Source of the DNA: a virus
Length of the DNA: 38,087 nucleotides
Direction: 5' to 3' (one strand)
IMG/VR virus record: IMGVR_UViG_3300049561_000013
Span: 1-38,087 of that record
Shown: positions 29,051-36,741 of the stretch, piece by piece
Layout of the letters: each line of letters opens with the position of its first letter
How positions within the stretch are numbered: the first letter of the stretch is position 1
Program-made: the position numbers and the translations under genes
Notes under the pieces: model-generated
What the model was told of the DNA's origin: nothing
The model's input: the letters and a program-made list of their open reading frames with translations, nothing else
Database searches by the model: none

Positions 29051-30983
29051 TTTGTCTGTGGTTGATTTTGGACCATATGAAAAATTGGAATTATCGTTAT
29101 ACAAACAAGGTTTGGTGTGGGTTGGCGGGCAAAACAACGATACGGCATCAGCAGACTCTAATGGTTCTGGCAAATCAACGATCTTCAAGGCAATTACATG
29201 GGGATTGTATGGAGAAACGATTGATGGCGAAAAAGGGGATAAAGTCATCAGGGATGGAACGAATAAAGCAATTGTGGATGTGAGTTTGATTAATCAAGCG
29301 GGCGATGTGTGGAAAATATCGAGGTCAAGAAGTAAGGGCATCCCGCGTGTTGTGATATTTAGGCCTGATGGTAAATTGTTTGATGGCGGAAAACAAGAGA
29401 TACAAGATCATATCACGCGTATGGTAGGATTGGATTTTAAAGCATTTAGAAATACAGTTTTGTATGGGCAAAATGATTCTGCTCGTTTTGCTAATCCACA
29501 AACCAAAGACGCAGAACGCAAATCAATGTTGCATCGGATTCTGAACACAGAATTGTTGGCGGCGTGCCATAAAATGGTGACCGATGTGGCAAGGACGTTG
29601 AAGGCAGACGTGAAGGATTTGGAAAATGCGTCAATAAAACAAAGGGATGCGGCAAAAGAACACGATGTTAGCGGATTGAGAGAACAATATAATCGTTGGA
29701 TTGGTGATAATCGGGAGGCGGTTGAAATACTTGTTAATAGAGCCAAAGAATGCAAGAAAAAAGCTGAAGATTTGGCATTAATCAAGGAAGAACTGCCAAA
29801 ACTTGACGTGTCTAGTTTGGAATGCGAAATTGAATTAAAAACCAAACAAGCGTACGATATTGAAAAAAATGATCACAACGTTGCTATTTATAAGAAAAAT
29901 GCGGAAGATATGGAGATTAAACACGCAGAATACATCATGGCTGTTAATCTACTTGTGAAAGAACGTGATAATATAGATGGGCAATTAAAATTACTTGATG
30001 GCGATAAGTGTCCCGTGTGTACGACTTCATTGGTCGAGGGAACAGCGCGGCTTCATGTTGGTGGATTAAAAAAACATAGAAAGGAAATAAATAACAATTT
30101 GGAAAAAGTCCAAATTAATATGTCAACATCCAAAATTTCATTGGATGCCGCGCGTGTAAAATATACACAAGCATATGACAAAACTAGAGAGCTTCCAGCA
30201 ATATTGAAAAAAATCACAGTTTTGAAATCACAAATCAACGAAGCACACATGTTTCACACAAGAGAAGTAAACAGAATCAATGAAATTCAAAATAGAATAA
30301 ATATATTGGTGGATGAAGCACGAAATAGATTGTTGGATGCTAAAAAAGAAAAGGGCAAAGAGAATCCTTATACAATTCAACTTGATAAGGCTGTTTCCCG
30401 TGTGGCAGAATGCGAAAAAAAGATTGTTTTATTAACCGCTGAAATAAAAAAGAAATGCGATGAACTTTCATATTATGAATTCTGGACAAGGGGTTTTTCC
30501 AATCAAGGATTGCCAAGTTTCATATTGGATCATGTCATGCCACAAATTACAGAACGAGCCAACTATTATTTGGAAACTCTTTCTGATAGCGATATAACTA
30601 TGTCATTTTCTACACAACGCGAATTGAAAAGCTCCAAGGGAGAAATGCGCGATGAAATCGAAATACGTTGGTCGATAGAAGGCCACGACATGTACCCACC
30701 CAGCGGTGGTCAACTTAAAAAAATGGAAATAGCTACGGATTTGGCCTTGATGGATTTGGTGGCATCTAATGAAGGTAGTAGTCTGGATATATTGATGATG
30801 GATGAAGTGCTGGACGGGCTTGATGCCGAAGGAAGTTCACGTGTATTGACTCTACTTCAAAAACTTAGATCAAGGCGTGGAAGTATATTTGTTGTGACAC
30901 ATGATTCCAAGATGGCCGAGATTTTTGAAAAAGGTATTCAAGTTCTGAAACAGGACGGCGTGGCTACTTTGGAAGCAATGTAA
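29037..30983 (+). CDS. SbcC/gp46-like (Rad50) ATPase subunit
   Basis: A 648-residue SMC-like ATPase from ATG 29037, preceded by AGAGG. Walker A is SNGSGKSTIFKAITWGLYGE (about 41-60). Two long coiled coils flank the zinc hook CPVC (about residues 325-328), followed by the C-terminal signature PPSGGQLKKMEIA (about 559-571), Walker B LDILMMDEVLDGLD and the His switch VVTHDSKMAE. At 648 residues it is close to phage gp46-type proteins and shorter than bacterial SbcC because the coils are short. It works with the SbcD-like nuclease. Confidence 0.9.
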   Translation: MELYNLSVVDFGPYEKLELSLYKQGLVWVGGQNNDTASADSNGSGKSTIFKAITWGLYGETIDGEKGDKVIRDGTNKAIVDVSLINQAGDVWKISRSRSKGIPRVVIFRPDGKLFDGGKQEIQDHITRMVGLDFKAFRNTVLYGQNDSARFANPQTKDAERKSMLHRILNTELLAACHKMVTDVARTLKADVKDLENASIKQRDAAKEHDVSGLREQYNRWIGDNREAVEILVNRAKECKKKAEDLALIKEELPKLDVSSLECEIELKTKQAYDIEKNDHNVAIYKKNAEDMEIKHAEYIMAVNLLVKERDNIDGQLKLLDGDKCPVCTTSLVEGTARLHVGGLKKHRKEINNNLEKVQINMSTSKISLDAARVKYTQAYDKTRELPAILKKITVLKSQINEAHMFHTREVNRINEIQNRINILVDEARNRLLDAKKEKGKENPYTIQLDKAVSRVAECEKKIVLLTAEIKKKCDELSYYEFWTRGFSNQGLPSFILDHVMPQITERANYYLETLSDSDITMSFSTQRELKSSKGEMRDEIEIRWSIEGHDMYPPSGGQLKKMEIATDLALMDLVASNEGSSLDILMMDEVLDGLDAEGSSRVLTLLQKLRSRRGSIFVVTHDSKMAEIFEKGIQVLKQDGVATLEAM

Positions 30984-31004
30984 TAGAATAAGGTGTGGTG
31001 TGGT

Positions 31005-31208
31005 ATGGAATGGTTAGATTATTGTGAACATTGTGGTACAACAGATTTGCCAAGGCGCGTAATAAATGTCAAGGCCAGTCTTGAAGGGCGGATACGTGGT
31101 GATGAAAAAGAGGAAAAAAGACAATTGAGCGTTGGTACGATTGAGGAACAATGGGTTTGTTCGAAGTGTGGCAGAATTGTGAGACAACCTAAAAAAGATG
31201 ACACGTAG
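31005..31208 (+). CDS. Small zinc-ribbon protein
   Basis: A 67-residue protein. ATG 31005 is favoured because AAGGTG lies upstream at workable distance; a GTG at 30993 is the alternative. Two knuckles, YCEHCG near the N-terminus and VCSKCGRI near the C-terminus, form a zinc ribbon around a charged middle. Function unknown. It ends right at the resolvase start, so the two genes are likely coexpressed. Confidence 0.6.
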   Translation: MEWLDYCEHCGTTDLPRRVINVKASLEGRIRGDEKEEKRQLSVGTIEEQWVCSKCGRIVRQPKKDDT

Positions 31209-31928
31209 ATGATAAAATTGGAAAAAACATTGGGGATGGATATATCTTTGAATCATGGTGCTATTGTGGAATTGACTGGTGGCAGATTGACTAATTTTCG
31301 TTATTATACCACGTTAGTTGGTTCGGCATCATTGTCGAATCGAGGTACTAGGATTGATTCGGATTTGTTTAGGCTTGATGTTAAACACAATTTATGCGTT
31401 GCTCGATTGGCTTGGATACGAACTTATCTGGATCAAGCTTTTTCACATACATCAGCAGTATATGCTGGAATTGAAGATTATGCTCTTAGAGCAGAACAAG
31501 GCGCTCACCAACTTGGCGAGGCAGGCGGGTTGGCGAAGTTGGTTTGTTGGGATAATGGTGTTAGGCTTAGACTTCATGATCCAACATCGGTTAAGATGTT
31601 CGCTGCGCATGACGGTACATGCCAGAAAGACGCTGTCCAAAGGGCCGTGGAGGATAGATGGGGGGTGAATTTTTCATCATTAGATCAACATCCGGCACAA
31701 CCTACGGCAAAGAATCCAACACCAAAACCAAATATGCAAACCAGCGAAGATCTTTGTGATGCCTTTGCTGTTGCAATGCTCGTGTGGGTGGAAATTCAAT
31801 TGAGGCATGGAAAAATAGCATTATCCGATTTACACGAAAAGGAAGTCAGGGTTTTCAATCGGATTACAAAAACTTATCCAATCAATTTGTTGAGTAGGGA
31901 ATGGATATATAATAGTAATAGGAGATAA
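31209..31928 (+). CDS. RuvC-like Holliday junction resolvase
   Basis: A 239-residue RNase H-fold nuclease. The acidic catalytic set is visible: LGMDISLNHGAI (first Asp, about residue 11), AGIEDYALRAEQGAHQLGE (Glu, about 88), and SEDLCDAFAVAML (final Asp pair, about 178-181). The KMFAAHDGTCQKDAVQRAV segment also follows RuvC-type proteins. It would resolve branched replication and recombination intermediates before packaging, completing the SbcCD, RecA and UvsW set. It starts one base after the previous stop. Confidence 0.8.
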   Translation: MIKLEKTLGMDISLNHGAIVELTGGRLTNFRYYTTLVGSASLSNRGTRIDSDLFRLDVKHNLCVARLAWIRTYLDQAFSHTSAVYAGIEDYALRAEQGAHQLGEAGGLAKLVCWDNGVRLRLHDPTSVKMFAAHDGTCQKDAVQRAVEDRWGVNFSSLDQHPAQPTAKNPTPKPNMQTSEDLCDAFAVAMLVWVEIQLRHGKIALSDLHEKEVRVFNRITKTYPINLLSREWIYNSNRR

Positions 31929-31930
31929 TG

Positions 31931-32182
31931 ATGAATGTTAAAAATAAAATGAAAAACATGAAGAATAAAAAAAACGATTGGGATCCAAATGATATGATTG
32001 GTTGTGATGGAAGTGACGATGGAGAATTATATGATTATGAAAAAATCGTTCATATGACCGATAAGTCGGTGTTATTGGAAATGGATGGCGAAGATGTGTG
32101 GATACCAAAGAGTCAAATAATTGATGCTACCGATAAGGTTGTGACAATTACAAAATGGTTGGCCCAAAAAAATGGTTGGTAA
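31931..32182 (+). CDS. Small phage protein with 'DGEDVWIPKSQ' motif
   Basis: An 83-residue protein. ATG 31931 is six bases after AGGAG; ATG 31928 is also possible. The N-terminus is Lys/Asn-rich. The C-terminal 45 residues hold SVLLEMDGEDVWIPKSQI, a short beta-rich module I have seen in small phage proteins of unknown role. No catalytic residues are evident. It overlaps the next frame. Confidence 0.6.
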   Translation: MNVKNKMKNMKNKKNDWDPNDMIGCDGSDDGELYDYEKIVHMTDKSVLLEMDGEDVWIPKSQIIDATDKVVTITKWLAQKNGW

Positions 32183-32436
32183 ATGAAGTGTGTCCGGTGT
32201 GTGGTTTGACATATAATGATTTCAGAACCGGATTGACCTTTGCTGAAGTTAAGGCGTGTATGCACGTGGAATCCGAAGATTGTGTTGATTGGGTATATAA
32301 ACGGCGTAAAGGAGTGCTCAGAAAATGGAAAAAAATAAAACAGTTAATGTGGAGATTTCATATTGAGGAATGTTCTTGCGATATTGTAGCAGAGAAACAG
32401 CCGATTAGTGAAATAAAAGGCGATATGGAATATTGA
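32155..32436 (+). CDS. Small zinc-binding protein of unknown function
   Basis: Up to 93 residues. The start is uncertain: ATG 32155 overlaps the upstream gene by 28 bases, while TTG 32173 or GTG 32188 would give shorter products. The core VCPVCGLTYNDFRTGLTFAE, then VYKRRKGVLRKWKKIKQLMW and HIEECSCD, suggests a metal site and a basic helix. The overall pattern looks like a conserved small phage protein. Function is not known. Confidence 0.6.
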   Translation: MVGPKKWLVNEVCPVCGLTYNDFRTGLTFAEVKACMHVESEDCVDWVYKRRKGVLRKWKKIKQLMWRFHIEECSCDIVAEKQPISEIKGDMEY

Positions 32437-32445
32437 GGTGTAATT

Positions 32446-33360
32446 TTGAAAGCCGATACACTTATTGTTGATGGTCGCCACGCACTGTGGCGTACGTCAG
32501 ATGCTTTTAAGATGTTGTCTGCTGAAGTGGGTGGCGAAATCATAGGTACAGGTGGTATGTATGGTTTTTTGTGTCTAATGATTAGAATTCACCAAAAATA
32601 TGGTGGCAGGATGATTGTTGCTTGGGAAGGTCTTACCAATTTCAGAAAGGATTTATATCCAGAATACAAACGAAAAACCGAATTAGATGAAGAGCAGGTT
32701 GCCCTCATAGAAGACATGAGGGAGCAAGAGAAACGTTTGAAGTCTTTGTTGAGATTTCTTGGTGTTAAACAATATTATGGAGATGGATGTGAAGCGGATG
32801 ACGTCATAGGAAGATTGGCCAACGAATATAGTATGGATGAAAATTCATTGGTGATTATATATTCAGGGGATTCTGATTTGCGTCAATTGGTGAAAGAAAA
32901 TGTCTTTGTAGCAGCGCCTGGTTATCAAGGCGCCAAAGATACATTATATGACCAGCAACGTGTGGTGGAAAAACATGGCGTGGCGCCTGGATATATTTCA
33001 GATTTAAAAGCGCTTGCTGGTGATTCGTCTGACAATGTTCCAGGAATAAGAGGTATTGGACCAAAATGGGCATCCAAATTGATAAACACTTATGGCGATA
33101 TAGAATCGGTTATATGTGGTGCAATGGGCGAGAGAAAAGCACAATGGCCATTAAGTGAACGATTTAAATTGGTGATTAGTGATGCGAAAGACGATATAAG
33201 GTTGTATAAGAAACTCACTACAATATGCACAGATATGCCTTACAAGATTATAATCGCAAAACCTAATGTGGATACGTTGCTGAAATATTTTAAATTGTAT
33301 CATTTTATGTCATTGCAGACAACAAACGAGATGCGTGAATTAATGGAACTTGGTAAATGA
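32446..33360 (+). CDS. 5'-3' exonuclease / flap endonuclease
   Basis: A 304-residue protein starting at TTG 32446 behind GAGGTG. Family motifs are TLIVDGRHALWR (first Asp), FRKDLYPEYKRKTELDEEQ, GCEADDVIGRLA (acidic pair, about 116-127), IIYSGDSDLRQLV, and ALAGDSSDNVPGIRGIGPKWA, which is the helix-hairpin-helix part with further metal ligands. It belongs with the 5' nuclease domain of DNA polymerase I and T4 RNase H. It would remove RNA primers and 5' flaps, a task the DnaE-type polymerase cannot do. Confidence 0.9.
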   Translation: MKADTLIVDGRHALWRTSDAFKMLSAEVGGEIIGTGGMYGFLCLMIRIHQKYGGRMIVAWEGLTNFRKDLYPEYKRKTELDEEQVALIEDMREQEKRLKSLLRFLGVKQYYGDGCEADDVIGRLANEYSMDENSLVIIYSGDSDLRQLVKENVFVAAPGYQGAKDTLYDQQRVVEKHGVAPGYISDLKALAGDSSDNVPGIRGIGPKWASKLINTYGDIESVICGAMGERKAQWPLSERFKLVISDAKDDIRLYKKLTTICTDMPYKIIIAKPNVDTLLKYFKLYHFMSLQTTNEMRELMELGK

Positions 33361-33974
33361 AAATGAAAAATACAGAAAAATTCACTTTATCAGAACGTTT
33401 GGGTGCATTACATACGCGTTGGAGCGGATGTCGGCGTTGTCAATTATGTAATCACAGAAAAAATGTCGTTTGGTGTAGAGGTAATCCGGAAACCAAATTG
33501 TTGATTATTGGTGAAGCTCCAGGAGATCACGAAGATGAGATGGGCAAGCCATTTGTTGGCGCGTCTGGTAAGTTGTTGGATGAATTGTTCAAGAAGGCAA
33601 CGGGGAAGTCATTAGAACGTGTTGCGTTGATCACCAACATCGTAGCATGTAGACCACCGGCCAATCGCGTTCCTGAAATTGAAGAAGTAAAAGCCTGTAG
33701 AGATAGGCTTTATGAAATAGTTCAAATTGTTTCACCAAAAATTATTTTGCTCGTAGGATCAACGGCAGCGAAAAGATTGGCAGGTATCTATCCAATAGGT
33801 CATTGGAGAGGTAAGTTGGTGGATGCCGATATTAGGGATTCCATATTGAAATCTATAACGTTGCCAGCCATACCCACATACCATCCATCATATTTGTTGC
33901 GCATGGGCCGTAGAGCGGATATTGTTGACGTGGTGGTAGGGGATATAGAAAGAGTTTGGAAAGAAATTGTATGA
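33357..33974 (+). CDS. Family 4-type uracil-DNA glycosylase
   Basis: A 205-residue protein whose ATG 33357 overlaps the exonuclease stop. Cysteines for a [4Fe-4S] cluster are visible (GCRRCQLC, then NIVACRPPANR). The catalytic region is LIIGEAPGDHEDEMGKPFVG followed by ASGKLLD, and the leucine-loop motif is HPSYLLRMG. This matches UDGa/family 4 enzymes that remove uracil from DNA. In this phage it may police uracil, or act on another 5-substituted uracil, given the ThyX-like cluster. The latter is inference. Confidence 0.85.
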   Translation: MKMKNTEKFTLSERLGALHTRWSGCRRCQLCNHRKNVVWCRGNPETKLLIIGEAPGDHEDEMGKPFVGASGKLLDELFKKATGKSLERVALITNIVACRPPANRVPEIEEVKACRDRLYEIVQIVSPKIILLVGSTAAKRLAGIYPIGHWRGKLVDADIRDSILKSITLPAIPTYHPSYLLRMGRRADIVDVVVGDIERVWKEIV

Positions 33975-34354
33975 AAAAAGATAGAAGAAATAAAAAATAT
34001 AGATCGCCAAAATCAGAAAAGCCACAAATACCAATGCCAACATACAATGCCAAGATGATACACGATTTGATGGTTGAAAGGAAGATAAAAGGTAAATATA
34101 AAGATTATGTTATTATAATGGCATCTAAACTGATAGATTGGTTAAACACTTATGAGATTGCTATTACATTAAAAACAGGAGAAATGAAGAGGTGTGGCGT
34201 AAATGGTATTGCGCTACTTCACAAAAGTAAATTGAAAAACGTGTTGGACGAAGAAACAGCAAAAAAGTTTTGGTCCCACGGCATGAGAACTAATATGAAT
34301 GTCGAATCGCGGCGTTGTAAATGCATAGTGAATGATAAAAAAATTAAAAAATAG
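33971..34354 (+). CDS. Basic protein of unknown function
   Basis: A 127-residue protein from ATG 33971, overlapping the glycosylase stop. The N-terminus is very basic (MKKDRRNKKYRSPKSEK) and the rest is mixed helical, including KDYVIIMASKLIDWLNTYEI and two C-terminal cysteines (RRCKC). It may bind nucleic acid. I do not recognise a family. Confidence 0.55.
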   Translation: MKKDRRNKKYRSPKSEKPQIPMPTYNAKMIHDLMVERKIKGKYKDYVIIMASKLIDWLNTYEIAITLKTGEMKRCGVNGIALLHKSKLKNVLDEETAKKFWSHGMRTNMNVESRRCKCIVNDKKIKK

Positions 34355-34544
34355 GAAAACATTCAAACCAGAATTGAATTATATGACTCCAGCGGAAATG
34401 AAAATATTTCAAAATATGGTGATTTCTGGTGAGATTACTTTTTTTAAAATGTCTCGTTGTGTCACGTGTGGCAAAGATATAGTGAATGGTAAAAAATATT
34501 GTAGCATTGGTTGTTCTAAGATTGAGGAGGTCGGCGGTGAATAA
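34332..34544 (+). CDS. Small protein with C-terminal zinc finger
   Basis: A 70-residue protein; ATG 34332 overlaps the upstream gene by 23 bases. The N-terminal half is basic and helical (LNYMTPAEMKIFQNMV). The C-terminal half has CVTCGKDIVNGKKYCSIGC, a four-cysteine knuckle pair. Function unknown. The stop overlaps the next gene's GTG. Confidence 0.55.
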   Translation: MIKKLKNRKTFKPELNYMTPAEMKIFQNMVISGEITFFKMSRCVTCGKDIVNGKKYCSIGCSKIEEVGGE

Positions 34545-34758
34545 TAAATGGATAGATAAATTGCTTGCGTCTGTGAATCATTACATCAATTTGTCAACAA
34601 CAGACGGTATAGATAGGGATGGCCGTATCTCTGGATTTGTAATGCGTAGTTTTGTTTTCAACGGTCAAAAAATTGATGTACCAACTGAGATTGAACTTAA
34701 TGGCGATCCCAATGATAAAATATCGTTGGATAGAATTGCCAGTATGGATGTGACGTGA
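34537..34758 (+). CDS. 73-residue protein of unknown function
   Basis: The start is GTG 34537, fixed by a consensus AGGAGG (34525-34530) six bases upstream. The protein begins MNNKWIDKLLASVNHYINLS and has an acidic, Asp/Asn-rich C-terminal half (EIELNGDPNDKISLDRIAS). No motif is recognised. It overlaps neighbours at both ends, consistent with coupled translation. Confidence 0.55.
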   Translation: MNNKWIDKLLASVNHYINLSTTDGIDRDGRISGFVMRSFVFNGQKIDVPTEIELNGDPNDKISLDRIASMDVT

Positions 34759-35291
34759 TGGCTGGGCGTCCTATATCGCCAAAGTGTCCACATTGTGGTT
34801 TTGCGCTTTTTAAAACAGAAAAAGCTGGGCAAATAATACTAACGGATGAATATAGATATTGTCGAAATGAAAAGTGTCGTGCTTATGGAGTTCACGTTGC
34901 ATCTTGTAATCAAATTAAAAAGCAAATTGCGCCTGTTGGCAATTCATCCATAAAACACAAAAGAGCAGCACAACCAGTGGATAAAAAATCACACCCACAA
35001 CCGAATCCGCCACCGTCAAACCCACCGTCAAACCCATCGCCAAACACGACAACATCTACAATGAATTCATCAACCCAACCATTATCCATTATAGAGCAAG
35101 GCGAGAATAATATCATTCGAGAGGCCAGGATGAAAATTGTTTCAGAAATATCCGGTCATCAAACAAAATGTTTGACGGCGTTATCGCTTGCTGTGGTGTT
35201 GCAAGAATTGGGTGACGGTGATTTGGCCAATGTGCTGATAGAGCGTTACGAACTAGATAAATTGTATGATATAAAAAAGATTGTTAAATAG
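34758..35291 (+). CDS. Zinc-ribbon protein with Pro-rich linker and helical C-domain
   Basis: A 177-residue protein from ATG 34758 (GTG 34755 is the alternative), overlapping the upstream TGA. Residues 7-40 form a zinc ribbon (CPHCGF, then CRNEKC). Residues about 70-105 are a Pro/Ser/Asn linker (NPPPSNPPSNPSPN). The last 60 residues are helical (REARMKIVSEISG, then ALSLAVVLQELGDGDLANVL). The layout suggests a tethered protein-protein or DNA-binding adaptor. No family is named. Confidence 0.6.
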   Translation: MAGRPISPKCPHCGFALFKTEKAGQIILTDEYRYCRNEKCRAYGVHVASCNQIKKQIAPVGNSSIKHKRAAQPVDKKSHPQPNPPPSNPPSNPSPNTTTSTMNSSTQPLSIIEQGENNIIREARMKIVSEISGHQTKCLTALSLAVVLQELGDGDLANVLIERYELDKLYDIKKIVK

Positions 35292-35295
35292 TCAC

Positions 35296-35517
35296 ATGAA
35301 ACACAGTTGTAAAATAATAAATATGGAATACGAATGTCAAGCAGGGTGTCAACCGTGGGATGTCTGTGATGGTTGGAAATTTGCATCCCAAAGAAGATGT
35401 GAATATAGCAATAAATATGGGAATATTTGTAAAAATATCAGAATACGGAAAAAAGCATTAAGATTGTTGATTGAATGGGCGGACAAAGAAAGGGGAGCAC
35501 AAAATGAAACCAAATAA
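35296..35517 (+). CDS. Cys-rich 73-residue protein of unknown function
   Basis: The start is ATG 35296, four bases after the previous stop; a TTG at 35281 is an alternative but lacks a ribosome binding site. Six cysteines occur (HSC, YECQAGC, DVC, RRC, NIC), followed by a basic C-terminal helix (IRIRKKALRLLIEWADKE). A metal-bound fold is likely. Function unknown. It overlaps the next small gene by 14 bases. Confidence 0.55.
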   Translation: MKHSCKIINMEYECQAGCQPWDVCDGWKFASQRRCEYSNKYGNICKNIRIRKKALRLLIEWADKERGAQNETK

Positions 35518-35617
35518 ACCTGAATTTAGATTTTTTAAACATGGCGATAAGTTTATTCCTGCTGAGATTTGGTGGCAGCAACATAAAAATTTTTTTTGTG
35601 GTTTTCAGTACAACTAG
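35504..35617 (+). CDS. 37-residue protein of unknown function
   Basis: ATG 35504 lies behind GGGGAG (35492-35497) at good distance, and the frame runs to TAG 35615-35617. The peptide starts MKPNKPEFRFFKHGDKF and is aromatic-rich (IWWQQHKNFFCGF). The clear ribosome binding site and the overlap with the previous gene support it as a real small gene. No homology is recognised. Confidence 0.5.
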   Translation: MKPNKPEFRFFKHGDKFIPAEIWWQQHKNFFCGFQYN

Positions 35618-35618
35618 A

Positions 35619-35708
35619 ATGGTGGGTGTTAGAATGGTTGAGTCGACAATGGATGATGAATGGGGACAAGAGATTTTATCGCAAATTGAAACGGATAAGC
35701 ATGTGTAG
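35619..35708 (+). CDS. Possible 29-residue peptide
   Basis: ATG 35619 begins two bases after the preceding stop and runs to TAG 35706-35708; an internal ATG at 35634 would give 24 residues. The acidic sequence includes VESTMDDEWGQEILSQIETD. There is no strong ribosome binding site, so this is a weak call. It fills the gap before the endolysin. Confidence 0.3.
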   Translation: MVGVRMVESTMDDEWGQEILSQIETDKHV

Positions 35709-35725
35709 AGATAAAGGATATTATA

Positions 35726-36298
35726 ATGTATACTGTTGAACAACATTTCTTGGTTAATAATGATTGCTATCGAAATCACAAGAAATTAATTCCGGTGGGG
35801 ATTATGATTCATTCTACAGCAACGCCTGGCATATTGGGGCCAAGATGGTGTACTAAATGGAACGTTTCAGGAATTCGAAAATGTGTTCATGCTTTTGTTG
35901 ATGATGCGGGAGTATATCAAACGTTGCCATGGGCATATCAAGCTTGGCACGCTGGAGGTAAGGCAAATCGCACCCATATAGGGTTTGAATTGTGTGAACC
36001 TAAGGGAATAGTGTACAATCATAGCGGAAGCAAAATCATTAAGTATGTCCCGCCTGAGGGATATTTTGATTTATTGTGGAGTAATGCAATTGAATTGACT
36101 GCCGAATTATGTTCGGCATTCAATATTGATCCCATGGTGGCCGGATGTGTTTTGTGTCATTACGAAGGGGCATTGCGTGGTGTGGCATCGAATCATATTG
36201 ACATAAAACATTGGTTTCGTTGGGAGAATAAAACTATGGATGATTTTCGTTTTGATGTCGCAGCATATTTATCTGCTTATTGTAGAGATAATCCATAA
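35726..36298 (+). CDS. N-acetylmuramoyl-L-alanine amidase endolysin
   Basis: A 190-residue Amidase_2-type enzyme behind AAAGGA. Zinc ligands and surroundings are visible: IPVGIMIHSTATP (first His, about residue 29), AFVDDAGVYQTLPWAYQAWH with AGG, HIGFELCEP (catalytic Glu region), and CHYEGALRGVASNHIDIKHW (second His and following Asp). It cleaves the amide between muramic acid and the peptide stem. No signal peptide or cell-wall-binding domain is present, so release needs a holin such as the candidate at 516. Confidence 0.88.
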   Translation: MYTVEQHFLVNNDCYRNHKKLIPVGIMIHSTATPGILGPRWCTKWNVSGIRKCVHAFVDDAGVYQTLPWAYQAWHAGGKANRTHIGFELCEPKGIVYNHSGSKIIKYVPPEGYFDLLWSNAIELTAELCSAFNIDPMVAGCVLCHYEGALRGVASNHIDIKHWFRWENKTMDDFRFDVAAYLSAYCRDNP

Positions 36299-36317
36299 AT
36301 AATCAATTATAGATGCG

Positions 36318-36349
36318 TTATTGTGTAATATCGCACAATTATACAATAA
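36318..36349 (+). promoter_or_regulatory. Overlapping palindromes, possible operator
   Basis: Within the 137-base gap 36299-36435, ATTGTG (36320-36325) and CACAAT (36334-36339) form an inverted repeat with an 8-base spacer. TTATTGT (36318-36324) and ACAATAA (36343-36349) form a second one overlapping the first. Such AT-rich overlapping dyads suit a dimeric regulator. They lie about 25-55 bases upstream of a promoter-like sequence. Confidence 0.35.
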
Positions 36350-36373
36350 TTATGTGATTAGTCAATTTTTTTC

Positions 36374-36401
36374 TTTACTTCCACACGGCAAGGATTATAC
36401 T
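36374..36401 (+). promoter_or_regulatory. Sigma70-type promoter-like sequence
   Basis: TTTACT (36374-36379), a 16-base spacer and TATACT (36396-36401) resemble -35 and -10 elements. A run of seven Ts lies just upstream. It precedes the gene at 36436. The 11 bases GGGAATAGGCA following it (36403-36413) also occur at 9548-9558 downstream of the cobS promoter, though at a different distance. Confidence 0.4.
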
Positions 36402-36435
36402 TGGGAATAGGCATGGAGATTGAAAAGGAGAAATC

Positions 36436-36741
36436 ATGGAAAATCTGACCGAAATGCAATATACAGAATTGGCGATGAAAAAAGCATTGGACCACCATCA
36501 TGAAAAATTTGATTTGGTGTGTTGGTCGATGGTGACGAACAAGGATACGCCATGTGCAATGGCAACAGCATTGAGACTGAATTCGCATAAAGCTGTGATT
36601 ACGATGGAAAAAATGTATTATCGCCATCCCGAATACGTTGTCCAGTGGATTTGTGATAACGAAGCATTGGCGTTAAAGTTGGAAGAGTGCACAACAATAT
36701 TTCAGGCGTTGGATATGATAAAAAAACACAGAGGTATATAA
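36436..36741 (+). CDS. 101-residue protein of unknown function
   Basis: ATG 36436 follows AAAAGGAG. The protein is helical and mixed-charge: MENLTEMQYTELAMKKALDH with a His cluster (HHH), then a middle section CAMATALRLNSHKAVITMEK and C-terminal LEECTTIFQALDMIKKHRG. No catalytic motif is recognised. Its TAA shares a base with the next ATG (TAATG), so the two are translationally coupled. Confidence 0.65.
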   Translation: MENLTEMQYTELAMKKALDHHHEKFDLVCWSMVTNKDTPCAMATALRLNSHKAVITMEKMYYRHPEYVVQWICDNEALALKLEECTTIFQALDMIKKHRGI

